Part shown: positions 20,462 to 29,517 of the stretch, piece by piece
Numbering within the stretch: the first letter of the stretch is position 1
Layout of the letters: each line of letters begins with the position of its first letter
NCBI RefSeq assembly: GCF_030762805.1
Contig: NZ_CP129113.1
Span: forward strand, 2,184,001-2,248,000
DNA: 64,000 bases
Source: Aciduricibacillus chroicocephali
GTDB lineage: Bacteria; Bacillota; Bacilli; Bacillales; Amphibacillaceae
Reading direction: 5' to 3'
Notes under the pieces: model-generated
What the model saw: only the letters and a program-made list of their open reading frames with translations
What the model was told of the DNA's origin: nothing
The model's database searches: none
Program-made: the position numbers and the translations under genes

Positions 20462-21370
20462 TTAGTATTCTTGAGTCAATGAATGGCCAAGCAATGAAGC
20501 AATTTGCAAATTCGTCAACTGGCTGGACAACTTAGAAGATCTGCCAACCTTATCTGACTGTCTCTGTATTATGCCGGCACGCCCATTTGGCATCAGGGCA
20601 TATGGCCGCATCTTTTCCCAGAAAAGATCTGCAACCTTGCTGTAACCTGCCAGGCTGAGATGAATATTTCTCGGGTTCGGAATATACGTTTCATAGTCCT
20701 TGGCAATTGCCGCTCCTGTACGAACAAAGACAACATTGGATTGCTCGGTGCTTGCAGCAATTTCCTTATTCAGCAGTTTCAGAACTTGATTAATTCTTGG
20801 TTGCTGTTCTTTAGCAAGGTAAGGAAAAGGATTATAATATCCCATTACAAAAATCTTAGCATCCGGATTCAGAGACTTGATTAACGACTCGATCTTTTGC
20901 AAATTCTGTTTTGTCTCTTGCAGACTTAGAGCAACTTCCCTTTCATCATAATCTAGGCCTCTCGTCTTTTTATTCACTTTGACATGTTCGAACATATCAT
21001 TGGCCCCAGCTGTAATTGTGATCAAATCAGCATGTTGTATTGCATCCTGAATTGATATTGTGTTTGTCTTATACCCAAATCCCTTTATGTTCCTATTCAC
21101 ATTCTGCCTAATATCTTTCAATACATCCTTAGTAGTGTAACCCGGTATGGAGAACCCTTTGTCAAAAGACATTAAAGGATATTCTTTTTTCATCTGACTG
21201 GCCAGCATATCAGCATAACTCCTGTTAAGACCGCCTTGTGGGGTCATGCCGGCAGCAAGAGAGTCACCAAGCGCTACATAATTCAATTGCCCTGCGGAAG
21301 CGGAGACTTCCCATGCCGGACAAAGGAATAGCAGCAAGGCAATTAGCATCAATCCATAATACTTTTTCAA
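20462..21370 (-). CDS. Secreted SGNH/GDSL-type hydrolase
   Basis: About 302 residues from TTG at 21370, chosen because GGAGGT lies eight bases upstream and a signal peptide then begins at once (KKYYGLMLIALLLFL, cleavage near ASASA). SGNH blocks: block I VALGDSLAAG with the nucleophile serine, Gly in block II, GAND in block III, and NIHLSLAGY in block V holding the catalytic His. The Asp three residues before that His is not present here (Arg instead), so a full Ser-His-Asp triad is not evident. Probably an esterase or lipase-like enzyme acting outside the cell on lipids or acylated wall polymers; substrate unknown. Not part of the B. subtilis order at this place. Confidence 0.85.
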   Translation of the reverse strand: MKKYYGLMLIALLLFLCPAWEVSASAGQLNYVALGDSLAAGMTPQGGLNRSYADMLASQMKKEYPLMSFDKGFSIPGYTTKDVLKDIRQNVNRNIKGFGYKTNTISIQDAIQHADLITITAGANDMFEHVKVNKKTRGLDYDEREVALSLQETKQNLQKIESLIKSLNPDAKIFVMGYYNPFPYLAKEQQPRINQVLKLLNKEIAASTEQSNVVFVRTGAAIAKDYETYIPNPRNIHLSLAGYSKVADLFWEKMRPYALMPNGRAGIIQRQSDKVGRSSKLSSQLTNLQIASLLGHSLTQEY

Positions 21371-21423
21371 ACTCCATTCACCTCCATAACCTAATACATT
21401 CCTTAATTTGATTGCAGAAAAAC

Positions 21424-21470
21424 AAAAAAAGTGCGGAATCTCCTCTGAATCAGGAAGCCTCCACACTTTT
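21424..21470 (-). terminator. Terminator of ywhD
   Basis: Minus strand AGTGTGGAGG...TTCCGCACTTTTTTTG: an imperfect long stem with seven T, starting about 10 bases after the ywhD stop codon. Confidence 0.7.
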
Positions 21471-21481
21471 GTCCTCAAAGC

Positions 21482-21997
21482 TTAATCCGACAGCGCGTCC
21501 TTCAATTCCTTTGGTGCACGCTCCCACATATCCTTATCAAAGTCGATCAGGAAGTCACGCAGCAGATGCTTTGACTTGTCATCGATATGATCGAGTACGT
21601 ATTTCCCTTTCAGCGACTGCTCCATATGCTTCACATGTTCCGGCAAACGCTTGTAGCCGCGCTTCGCCTCTTTATCAACACGGATTTCGCTCGCAGCGGC
21701 GCCATGATAATAAGGCCCCTCCGGTCCGCGTTCGACGACAACCCAGCAAATCCAGTACAGCTTCGCATTCGGAACATCTTCCCTGTTCGGCAGCATTTTC
21801 ACACGGCGTTCAATTTCACTTCGGGCATGCATGGCACCCATGTCAATGAAAGCCTTGCCCTCTTCCGGGTCGATAATGACCGGTGACATATTTTCAAGAC
21901 TGATCGCACCGACACCGTAGCCGCCGTGTCCATCAGTCGAATCATCTTTAATAATCGTAAAAGCATTTGATTTCTTTTTGCCCTTTTCTTCACTCAT
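21482..21997 (-). CDS. ywhD: YwhD family protein
   Basis: 171 residues of a Bacillales-specific family with no known activity. Conserved features seen are the basic start (KGKKKSNAFTIIKDD), GHGGYGVGAISLENM near residue 26, and a charged C-terminal helix. No signal peptide or membrane segment, so cytoplasmic. GGAGAG lies before the ATG. It sits beside pbpG as in B. subtilis, and its own terminator follows. Confidence 0.88.
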   Translation of the reverse strand: MSEEKGKKKSNAFTIIKDDSTDGHGGYGVGAISLENMSPVIIDPEEGKAFIDMGAMHARSEIERRVKMLPNREDVPNAKLYWICWVVVERGPEGPYYHGAAASEIRVDKEAKRGYKRLPEHVKHMEQSLKGKYVLDHIDDKSKHLLRDFLIDFDKDMWERAPKELKDALSD

Positions 21998-22331
21998 TGT
22001 TCAACTCTCCTTCCCATCTATTCCAATATCAATGTAATCCCATATTAGCACAAAAAATGCCCCCGTTCATGCGAATGGTTCGTGAATCACTTTGAACGAA
22101 ATACAAATAGACTCGTCCAAAGAACCACAACCGTATGTCGTATCTTTTCTTTGTTGTGGGGGATACTTTTAAATAGAAATCATTTATACAATCTCGCCTT
22201 GATTATTTCCTAAAAAAGCGGTTCACTCAGATGCTGAGACAGACACCATTATTCTATTCAACTCCATTTTTTTGCTTTATCGGTAAGAAGAAGACTGTTT
22301 GAAATCCTAAACCTTTTCAGGAGGAATGAAA
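21998..22331. other. Intergenic region between divergent ywhD and the YfcC transporter gene
   Basis: About 330 bases without a gene. It holds an inverted repeat CCACAAC (22125-22131) / GTTGTGG (22153-22159) with a 21-base loop, which could be a hairpin in the transporter leader or an operator. No riboswitch or strong promoter pair can be recognised. Confidence 0.4.
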
Positions 22332-23834
22332 TTGAACGAAGAGAAACATAAATTTAAAATGCCGACAACTTACACCATCCTCTTTGCAATTATTTTCCTC
22401 ATTGCTGTGCTAACCTGGATTGTTCCGGCTGGCCAATATGACACAGACAAAAATGGGAATCTCATTCCTGGTACATATAAGATAATGGAGTCTCATCCTC
22501 AAGGTTTTTGGGATGTAGCAAAAGCTCCCATCGTCGGCATGCTTGGCAATGACAAAACACCTGGGGCTATTCCGGTATCCTTATTCATTCTTATTATTGG
22601 CGGGTTCCTTGGAATCGTCAACAAAACGAAAGCTCTTGATAATGGGATTGAATCGATATTGAAGAAGTATCGAGGTCGTGAGAAGAAATTAATTATCATT
22701 CTAATGACCTTATTCTCACTAGGCGGGACGATTTATGGAATGGCTGAAGAAACATTAGCCTTTTACCCACTTCTGATTGCCATTATGGTCAGCATCGGAC
22801 TTGATACGATTACAGCGGTCGCCACAATCTTAGTAGCAACTACAGTAGGCAGCCTGGCTTCAACGGTAAACCCTTTCGCAACAGGGGTAGCTGCTCAGGC
22901 TGCAGGTATTTCTCCAGGTGAAGGGTTAATTTGGCGAATCGCACTTTACGTTATTTTAATTGCAATTGCGATTCTTTACGTTTATCGTTATGCGTCAAAA
23001 ATAGAAAAGAATCCCGAGAAATCATACGTTTACGCTGACCGTGAGAAGAACATCCGCAGGTTCAAGCTGGAAAGCACGGACCACAGTATCACGCAAACAC
23101 AGAAAAGAGTATTATGGCTCTTTATCTTAACGTTTTCTCTCATGATTATAGGATTAATCCCATGGAGCAGTATAAATCAAAATTGGACATTCTTCTCGAA
23201 ATTGACGAACTGGATCACACATATCCCAATCTTAGGAAGCTTAATTGGAAAAGATATCACACCTCCCGGGGATTGGTACTTCACCGAGATTACCCTCCTC
23301 TTTATGGTAATGTCTATTGTCATTGGGTTGGCTGCGAAGATGGATGAAGAAGAGATTGTAGAGACTTTTGTGAACGGTGCGAAAGACATGGTGAAAGTCG
23401 CCTTCATCGTAGGGATTGCCAGAGGGATTCAAGTAGTGATGAATGATGGCTATATGACAGCAACACTCCTGCATTATGGAGAAGTATACTTAAGCAATCT
23501 GCCGCCAGTCCTATTCAGTATCATCACTTACCTTTTCTATATCCCGATGAGTTTCCTGATTTACTCCACTTCCGGCCTTGCTTCCGCGACAATGGGAGTT
23601 ATGAGTGGCTTGGGAGATTTTGTAGGCGTGCCGAAACATATTATCATTATGGCATTTCAAGCTGGCAACGGTACAGTTAACCTGTTCAGCCCAACATCAG
23701 CACTTGTTATGGCGGTCCTCGGAATGACAGGAATTTCATTAGGGACCTGGTTCAAATTTATCGCAAAGTTTTTAGCAATTGTATTTGTCATCGTTTGTGC
23801 ATTTTTGACGATGGTTACGTTAATTACATCATAA
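22332..23834 (+). CDS. YfcC/DcuC-family membrane transporter
   Basis: About 500 residues with some 12 hydrophobic segments, belonging to the YfcC group of the anaerobic C4-dicarboxylate carrier superfamily, whose members include basic amino-acid and peptide carriers. Family marks: VPAGQYD near residue 35, GGTIYGMAEETLAFYP near 135, VGSLASTVNPFATGVA near 172, and QAGNGTVNLFSPTSALVMA near 440. A TTG start at 22332 is preferred, as AGGAGG is seven bases upstream; the ATG at 22326 is too close to it. Followed after 18 bases by an M20 amidohydrolase, so the pair probably imports and hydrolyses an N-acyl amino acid or dipeptide. Confidence 0.87.
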   Translation: MNEEKHKFKMPTTYTILFAIIFLIAVLTWIVPAGQYDTDKNGNLIPGTYKIMESHPQGFWDVAKAPIVGMLGNDKTPGAIPVSLFILIIGGFLGIVNKTKALDNGIESILKKYRGREKKLIIILMTLFSLGGTIYGMAEETLAFYPLLIAIMVSIGLDTITAVATILVATTVGSLASTVNPFATGVAAQAAGISPGEGLIWRIALYVILIAIAILYVYRYASKIEKNPEKSYVYADREKNIRRFKLESTDHSITQTQKRVLWLFILTFSLMIIGLIPWSSINQNWTFFSKLTNWITHIPILGSLIGKDITPPGDWYFTEITLLFMVMSIVIGLAAKMDEEEIVETFVNGAKDMVKVAFIVGIARGIQVVMNDGYMTATLLHYGEVYLSNLPPVLFSIITYLFYIPMSFLIYSTSGLASATMGVMSGLGDFVGVPKHIIIMAFQAGNGTVNLFSPTSALVMAVLGMTGISLGTWFKFIAKFLAIVFVIVCAFLTMVTLITS

Positions 23835-23852
23835 TAATTAGGGAGTTGCATC

Positions 23853-25037
23853 ATGAAACCACTAGCTGAATTAAAAGGACAATTTCTACAAGAACTCTCA
23901 AAATTAAAGGAAGTCGCTTTTAATTACAATTATGACTTGGCTGAACATCCTGAGATTTCCGGCCATGAGTTTGAGACTGTAAAAAAGATCTATTCTATTT
24001 TAGAAGATAACAATTTGAAGATTGAAAAAGAGTTGGGTGGATTGCCAACTGCATTCAAAGCTACAGTTAAAGAAGATGTGAATTCCGATGTAAGAATTGG
24101 CATCTTAATGGAATTCGACGCCCTTCCAGAAGTAGGACATGCATGCGGCCATAGTGCCAGCGGCAGCCTAAGTATGCTCGCAGCATTGGCACTTTCAAAA
24201 ATGACCGAGAATCTGGAAGGCAATATCGATTTAATCGGAACACCTGATGAAGAAGTGGCCGGTCGAAAAATCGACCTTGGCAAACAAGGCTATTTTGATA
24301 ATTATAATTACGTCATTATGATTCATATGAATTCGAATGTAACATGGCCAGCTGTTAAATTTCTCGCCCTTTCAGATTTAGAAATAAACTTTACAGGTAT
24401 GCCCGCCCATGCTTCCGCTTCGCCATGGGAAGGGAAAAACGCTCTGAACGGCGCGATGCTTGCACTACACGGGATGGACATGCTCCGTCAGCATGTAAAA
24501 TCGGATACCCGTATTTCCAGTATCATTACAAAAGGCGGCGAATCTACAAATGTTATTCCTGCAAAGGCTCAAATTCAGACTGCCCTTAGGAGTAGCGATC
24601 GCGCTTATTTGGACAAAGTAGAAAAAAAAGTGAAGAAGTGTGCTGATGGGGCTGCAATGGCCACGGAAACAGAAGTGGAGTACCATAACATAAACGCAGA
24701 TTTCGCTGATATGAAGCTAAATGAGCCGGGGATTGATACAATCCGTGACGTGATGAGAGAGCTGGACGTTCCTTTCGAAGAAGACGATGGATCCATGCTA
24801 GCAAGTTCCGATATCGGCAACGTTAGCCACATTTGCCCTGCATTTCACCCGATGCTCGCTGTATCAGATAAGTACTTTGCCCACCATACACCAGAATTTG
24901 CAGCAGCAATGAAAACAGACCATATTAGGGATGTTATTGAAATCGGAGCTAAAATTATCGGCTTCTTTATCTTGACGACACTAACTGATCCTGAATTATT
25001 GAAAAAGATTAAACAAGATTTCGCAGAGAATAAATAA
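23853..25037 (+). CDS. M20-family amidohydrolase/peptidase
   Basis: 394 residues of the M20 metallo-amidohydrolase type related to aminobenzoyl-glutamate utilisation and aminoacylase-like proteins. LAEHPEISGHEFET near residue 30, MEFDALPEVGHACGHS near 90 (zinc-site His and Asp), and GTPDEEVAGRK near 130 holding the catalytic glutamate. A dimerisation domain inserts at about 175-290. GGGAG precedes the ATG. It is paired with the upstream YfcC transporter and ends at a terminator. The real substrate is unknown; p-aminobenzoyl-glutamate, acylated amino acids or dipeptides are candidates. Confidence 0.88.
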   Translation: MKPLAELKGQFLQELSKLKEVAFNYNYDLAEHPEISGHEFETVKKIYSILEDNNLKIEKELGGLPTAFKATVKEDVNSDVRIGILMEFDALPEVGHACGHSASGSLSMLAALALSKMTENLEGNIDLIGTPDEEVAGRKIDLGKQGYFDNYNYVIMIHMNSNVTWPAVKFLALSDLEINFTGMPAHASASPWEGKNALNGAMLALHGMDMLRQHVKSDTRISSIITKGGESTNVIPAKAQIQTALRSSDRAYLDKVEKKVKKCADGAAMATETEVEYHNINADFADMKLNEPGIDTIRDVMRELDVPFEEDDGSMLASSDIGNVSHICPAFHPMLAVSDKYFAHHTPEFAAAMKTDHIRDVIEIGAKIIGFFILTTLTDPELLKKIKQDFAENK

Positions 25038-25045
25038 TTGATTGA

Positions 25046-25075
25046 GGGTTCTCCTATTCGGAAGAACCTTTTTCT
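25046..25075 (+). terminator. Terminator of the transporter-amidohydrolase operon
   Basis: GGTTCT (25047-25052) pairs with AGAACC (25063-25068), followed by TTTTTCTTTTTT. Confidence 0.85.
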
Positions 25076-25098
25076 TTTTTGGTTGCCTAAAAACAAAA

Positions 25099-25122
25099 AG
25101 GAAGCGCCTCTCAGACGCTCCC
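25099..25122 (-). terminator. Terminator of the ywfO-ywgA operon
   Basis: Minus strand GGAGCG...CGCTTCC followed by TTTTTGTTTTT, just after the ywgA stop. Confidence 0.8.
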
Positions 25123-25144
25123 CCTCATCCATGCATGGAACAAA

Positions 25145-25654
25145 TCAGTGCACATTCATGCTGCTTTGCAATTCTTCAATGAACTGCCAAGCTTCTGCCA
25201 TTTCTTCATCCGTATATTTCTGTTTCGGTTTGACGATGTGGACTTTCGCTTCTGCTTCGGCTCTTTCGAATTCCTCGAAATAGCAGATTGTCGAGACAAG
25301 CTCCAAGAAACGAGAGCTCTTCGATTGCAACAGCTCCACTTGCTCAGAGAAGTCAGGCATGTCCAACTCAAACTGTTCGACAAAGTCTTTTCCTTCTGGC
25401 GTGATCTCATAATTGTAGCGGAAGTAGTTCCCCTTATCCTCACGCTCTTCCTTTAGGAGATTCAAATTGCACAGCTCTTCAACGCGCAAAGTGAGTTCCT
25501 CGGAATACGGTCCATAGAAGTGGAACTGGAATTTCTCCGCAAACGGAATGCGGTTCTTTTGTAAAATATAAATCATCTTCTGCAGTTTTTTACGGCCTCC
25601 AACGCGGTTCGCCACCGAGAAGAAATGCACCAATTTGGCATGATTATTCAGCAC
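25145..25654 (-). CDS. ywgA: YwgA family protein
   Basis: About 169 residues. The N-terminal half looks like a winged-helix module (GGRKKLQKMIYILQK, then FQFHFYGPYSEEL and a charged wing), as in the Bacillales YwgA family; the C-terminal half is helical. Function unknown. A GTG start at 25654 is preferred, eight bases after AAGGAGG; an ATG six bases earlier is too close. The start lies inside the end of ywfO, so translation is coupled with that HD phosphohydrolase. Not secreted. Confidence 0.85.
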   Translation of the reverse strand: MLNNHAKLVHFFSVANRVGGRKKLQKMIYILQKNRIPFAEKFQFHFYGPYSEELTLRVEELCNLNLLKEEREDKGNYFRYNYEITPEGKDFVEQFELDMPDFSEQVELLQSKSSRFLELVSTICYFEEFERAEAEAKVHIVKPKQKYTDEEMAEAWQFIEELQSSMNVH

Positions 25655-26960
25655 GCACATGTCCTCCTTGTCCATGCAAAATTTCATATATGCGTTTCTT
25701 AAGCTCTTTGTCCGTACAAGCTTCAAGCAAGTCATCCGGGTAGTAGAGTTTGTGATCTGTTCGTTTCTTGCCCGAGATCGCTTCAACGATATCCGAGTTG
25801 CGGGACAGTTCTTTCAGTTCGCCGCCGGGCATGATCAGATTGATTGGCAGCCGTTCTTCCTCTTCGCCCGGACGATAGAAATCATACGGCAGGTCACTTG
25901 AGGAATCTACTTCCAAATAATAGTTCGGTTCAATGCCAGCCTGCTGGAACAGTTTGTGAAGCTCCATCCACTCGCGAATTTGCAAATGCGGATTGAACTC
26001 GACATATTTGAATAGGCGGCGATTCATGAATCTCTCGCATAAGTCTGCGAGAATTTCGTCAGACTCTTCCTGCCATAGCTGGAAGTAATAATAGACAATC
26101 GATTCGTCAAGCTTCAGATAGTCTTCCAAAGAAACATCTTCCTTGAAGAAGGAAATGAAATGGAGCGGCTTCAGTTTGAATGAATAGCCCTTTCCATAAA
26201 GCTCCTTCGCCCGGTGCAGGATTTTTGTCAAAATGACCTCCGCACTGCGGGTGACAGGGTGGAAGTACACTTGCCAGTACATCTGATAGCGACTCATGAT
26301 ATAGTCCTCCACCGCATGCATCCCGGACTGCTTGATCGCAACCTGGTCATCCATCGGCCTCATGACGCGCAAAATCCGCTCCATGTCGAAATGTCCGTAG
26401 CTGACACCTGTGTAATACGCATCACGCTGCAAATAATCCATTCGGTCCGCGTCAATCTGACTCGAAATGAGGCTGACGACAAGTTTCTTCTCAGATGTTT
26501 TTGCTATGACATCAGCGACTTTCTGGCTGAAACCCGGTTCAACACGCTCAAGCACCTTGTTGATTTCCGTATTTCCAGTCAGAATGCGCTGCGTAAACAC
26601 TTCATGATCCAAGTTGAAAATTTTCTCGAATGAATGCGAAAACGGTCCATGTCCGAGATCATGAAGCAGCGCAGCGCATAGTGAAAGCAGCCTGTCCGAC
26701 TCATCCCAATGTGGTCTATCCTGGAAATTGAAAAGAATCCGTCTCACAATTTCATAGACGCCAAGAGAATGGTTGAAGCGGCTGTGTTCTGCCCCGTGGA
26801 AAGTAAGATAGGTCGTTCCAAGCTGGCGGATCCTGCGCAGACGCTGGAACTCAGATGTCGCAATGAGATCCCAGATGACGCGGTCCCTTACATGGACATA
26901 GCGATGCACCGGATCTTTGAACACCTTCTCCTCATGAAGTTTCTCATTTTTATACGCCAT
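25644..26960 (-). CDS. ywfO: HD-domain phosphohydrolase (YwfO, dGTPase-like)
   Basis: 438 residues from the ATG at 26960 (MAYKNEKLHEEKVFKD). The HD domain is complete: His in the AEHSRFNHSLG region near residue 58-66, the HD doublet in ALLHDLGHGPFSHSFE near 107-115, and a later Asp in QIDADRMDYLQRD. Homologues hydrolyse nucleoside triphosphates or dNTPs; B. subtilis YwfO is reported to act on nucleotides, but the substrate cannot be read from sequence. The ribosome site (GGGTTGG) is weak. Divergent from lipL. Confidence 0.9.
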   Translation of the reverse strand: MAYKNEKLHEEKVFKDPVHRYVHVRDRVIWDLIATSEFQRLRRIRQLGTTYLTFHGAEHSRFNHSLGVYEIVRRILFNFQDRPHWDESDRLLSLCAALLHDLGHGPFSHSFEKIFNLDHEVFTQRILTGNTEINKVLERVEPGFSQKVADVIAKTSEKKLVVSLISSQIDADRMDYLQRDAYYTGVSYGHFDMERILRVMRPMDDQVAIKQSGMHAVEDYIMSRYQMYWQVYFHPVTRSAEVILTKILHRAKELYGKGYSFKLKPLHFISFFKEDVSLEDYLKLDESIVYYYFQLWQEESDEILADLCERFMNRRLFKYVEFNPHLQIREWMELHKLFQQAGIEPNYYLEVDSSSDLPYDFYRPGEEEERLPINLIMPGGELKELSRNSDIVEAISGKKRTDHKLYYPDDLLEACTDKELKKRIYEILHGQGGHVRAE

Positions 26961-27065
26961 ACGATTTCCAACCCGTTTCTTTTCGATGCTTTTCGTTATA
27001 GTATATAGTAATTGAGCAAACATAAAAAGGATAATTAAAAAATAGTTCGAAACCCGGGTGATAAT

Positions 27066-27923
27066 GTGGAAAATTGGCAGGAGACTTTTGAAAAAACAGC
27101 ATTTCGCATATTCGATCAATCAAAAACCGAGACCTTTGCCGGCGAGCGTATGACAGCTGAAATGTCCTTCGCAATCGACGACGCATTGGCACTTTCCGTG
27201 TCTGAAACCACCCTACCAGCGATGCGGCTATGGGTGCATAATCCATCTATCGTACTCGGCATCCCGGATTCGAGACTGCCGCATCTGCCTGAAGCGCTCG
27301 ACTATGCTGCAGTGCAAGGACATGATGTCATCATTCGCAATTCAGGTGGACTTGCTGTCGTGCTTGATCATGATGTGCTGAACATATCCCTTATTCTGCC
27401 AGGGTCCAAACATCTCGGCATTCATGAAGGCTATGATTTAATGGTCGCTTTCGTCCGTTACATGCTGCGCGATCTGACAGACAAGATTGAGGCATATGAA
27501 ATTGTCGGCTCCTACTGCCCGGGGGATTATGACTTGAGCATCGGTGGGAGAAAATTCGCCGGCATCTCTCAAAGACGGGTGAAAGACGGTGTCGCTGTTC
27601 AGATTTATTTGGACGCAGCCGGAGACAGCAGAAAGCGCGCTGAGCTTGTAAAAGATTTTTATAATATTGGCTTAGGCGGGGAAACGGTTAAAAATCCGCC
27701 TCCTGACATTCGGCCGGAAACGATGGCCTCCCTATCAGAATTGCTTGGGATTTCCATAAGTGCTAATGACCTCGGAAGACGTGCCATTTTAAGTCTCGAT
27801 TCGCTTTCTGCGGGATGTTCTTTTAGTGATTTCACTGTTAAAGAACTTGCAGACTTCCAAACACGATTACAACAAATGAAAAAGCGGAATGAACCGATCA
27901 GATGTCACAAATCCGACAATTAA
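27066..27923 (+). CDS. lipL: Octanoyl-[GcvH]:protein N-octanoyltransferase
   Basis: Moves octanoyl or lipoyl groups from GcvH to the E2 subunits of 2-oxoacid dehydrogenases, the amidotransfer step of Bacillus lipoate synthesis. 285 residues with a biotin/lipoate ligase fold. The catalytic cysteine is Cys151 in GSYCPGDYDLSIGG, with Lys163 in GRKFAG. The RNSGGLAVV strand near 91 is also conserved. Starts with GTG at 27066 after a modest GGGTGA site. B. subtilis places it (ywfL) next to ywfO in the same way. Confidence 0.93.
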   Translation: MENWQETFEKTAFRIFDQSKTETFAGERMTAEMSFAIDDALALSVSETTLPAMRLWVHNPSIVLGIPDSRLPHLPEALDYAAVQGHDVIIRNSGGLAVVLDHDVLNISLILPGSKHLGIHEGYDLMVAFVRYMLRDLTDKIEAYEIVGSYCPGDYDLSIGGRKFAGISQRRVKDGVAVQIYLDAAGDSRKRAELVKDFYNIGLGGETVKNPPPDIRPETMASLSELLGISISANDLGRRAILSLDSLSAGCSFSDFTVKELADFQTRLQQMKKRNEPIRCHKSDN

Positions 27924-28028
27924 CCTATGGTAAAAGCAGGTCAACCGGCTCGGATACATGCCCTGGGACATGCTGTATGATATAATTCCACTTGAGAAGA
28001 CTACGTGATGATTAAAGGAGAGATCAAG

Positions 28029-28778
28029 ATGGCTGAACAAGCAGTAGAAACAATGGATGGCTGGTATTGCCTGCATGATTTCCGCAACATTGACTGGCCC
28101 GCATGGAAACAGGCCGCACCTGAAGAGCGCGCCGAAGCAATTGGTGAACTGAAGGAATTGCTTGCCAAATGGGAAGCTGTTGAGGAGAAGAAGGAAGGCA
28201 GCCACGCGTTCTATCAAATCGTAGGTCAGAAAGCAGACATCATGTTCATGCTTTTGCGTCCGACTATGAATGAACTCGGCAACTTCGAAACAGAACTTGC
28301 AAAATCCAAGATCGGCGACTACTTGCTGCCGGCTTACTCATATGTGTCTGTTGTCGAACTTTCGAAATACCGCGCGTACGAGGAAGAGCATCCTGAGGAG
28401 AACCCTCATGTGAAAGCCCGCCTTCAGCCAATCCTGCCAAAATGGGAGCATATGTGCTTCTATCCAATGGACAAACGTCGCGGCGACCAGCATAACTGGT
28501 ATGATACAGACTTCAAAAAGCGTGCCGGACTGCTTTATGAACATAGCAAAACAGGCCGCAAATACTCAGGTAAAGTATCTCAGATTATCTCTGGTTCCTT
28601 CGGCTTCGATGACTGGGAATGGGGCGTTACACTCTTCGCTCACGATGTCATCAACTTGAAGAAAATCGTATACGAAATGCGTTTTGACGAAGCGAGCGCT
28701 CACTATGCAGAATTTGGTGAATTCCTCGTCGGTAACATTCTTGATAAAGAATCAGTCACATCTTATCTTGAAGTATAA
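28029..28778 (+). CDS. hemQ: Coproheme decarboxylase HemQ
   Basis: Turns coproheme III into haem b in the Gram-positive coproporphyrin-dependent pathway, using hydrogen peroxide. 249 residues, chlorite-dismutase fold. Conserved strands seen: TMDGWYCLHDFRNIDW at the start, YSYVSVVELSKY with the active-site tyrosine region near 110-120, MDKRRGDQHNWYD near 148, and the haem-side SGSFGFDDWEWGVTLFAHD near 186. Start ATG at 28029 with AAAGGAG upstream. Terminator follows at once. Confidence 0.95.
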   Translation: MAEQAVETMDGWYCLHDFRNIDWPAWKQAAPEERAEAIGELKELLAKWEAVEEKKEGSHAFYQIVGQKADIMFMLLRPTMNELGNFETELAKSKIGDYLLPAYSYVSVVELSKYRAYEEEHPEENPHVKARLQPILPKWEHMCFYPMDKRRGDQHNWYDTDFKKRAGLLYEHSKTGRKYSGKVSQIISGSFGFDDWEWGVTLFAHDVINLKKIVYEMRFDEASAHYAEFGEFLVGNILDKESVTSYLEV

Positions 28779-28790
28779 GACTCTTTTGCA

Positions 28791-28820
28791 CCCTGTCGCT
28801 ATCTTGCGGCGGGGTTTTTT
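28791..28820 (+). terminator. Terminator of hemQ
   Basis: CCCTGTCGC (28791-28799) pairs with GCGGCGGGG (28806-28814), followed by six T. Confidence 0.88.
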
Positions 28821-29013
28821 ATGTTTTAAGGGTGGAAACCAGCTCACCCTTAAGTTGTGTTCGCGGACTCGCACATAAAACCGTACAATAAACCAACCAG
28901 CTCGTCCCCCTGCCACCAACTCGCACCAACTCCCCACTTTACTGTTCCATCCTTACTTTCACCAGCATAGGCTGTTTGGAGACTGATATTTTCAGAAGAA
29001 ACGAGGGGTTTTG

Positions 29014-29439
29014 ATGGCGGTCATCAAATATACGGATAAAGGCATTTCTACGCTCGCCCGGCTGCTCCGTGCTGAGGCTGAGGGTGAAGGTAATCTCGGA
29101 ATGCTGATGGTCGGTAATGTTGGAGTAAACCGGATTTTGTCCAACTGTCTCGACTTCAAAGGCTTGCGCACGATTGACCAGATGGTATTCCAAAGTCCGG
29201 GCGGGTTCGAGGCTACACAGAAGGGCTACTTTTATCAAAGAGCTCGTGAAAGTGAGAAAAAGCTAGCGAGAAGGGTTGCGAATGGTGCCCGTTTCCATCC
29301 AGCAACGAATTCACTTTGGTATTTCCGCCCGGATGCACCAAACTGTCCTGCTCAGTGGTACGGTCAGTGGAATTCCGGAAAATACAAAGCACATTGCTTC
29401 TTTAATCCAACTCAAACTGAATGCCCGAACGTTTTCTAA
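29014..29439 (+). CDS. cwlJ: Germination-specific cell wall hydrolase CwlJ
   Basis: Spore-coat-located cortex-lytic enzyme needed for the response to calcium dipicolinate. 141 residues of the SleB/CwlJ hydrolase_2 family: RLLRAEAEGEGNLGM near residue 18 with the catalytic glutamate, NVGVNRILSNC near 35, and the ANGARFHPATNSLWYF segment near 88. No signal peptide, as usual for CwlJ, which is made in the mother cell. ATG at 29014 is favoured over the TTG at 29011 by spacing from GAGGGG. Forms a short operon with gerQ, as in B. subtilis. Mother-cell sigma-E control is expected, but no clear promoter was found. Confidence 0.94.
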   Translation: MAVIKYTDKGISTLARLLRAEAEGEGNLGMLMVGNVGVNRILSNCLDFKGLRTIDQMVFQSPGGFEATQKGYFYQRARESEKKLARRVANGARFHPATNSLWYFRPDAPNCPAQWYGQWNSGKYKAHCFFNPTQTECPNVF

Positions 29440-29517
29440 TCATATGGAGCGTACGCCCAGCATAGGCTTTTGGGGAACAGTTGAAAATTCGAACTCATCA
29501 GGAGGTTTTTAGAAATT

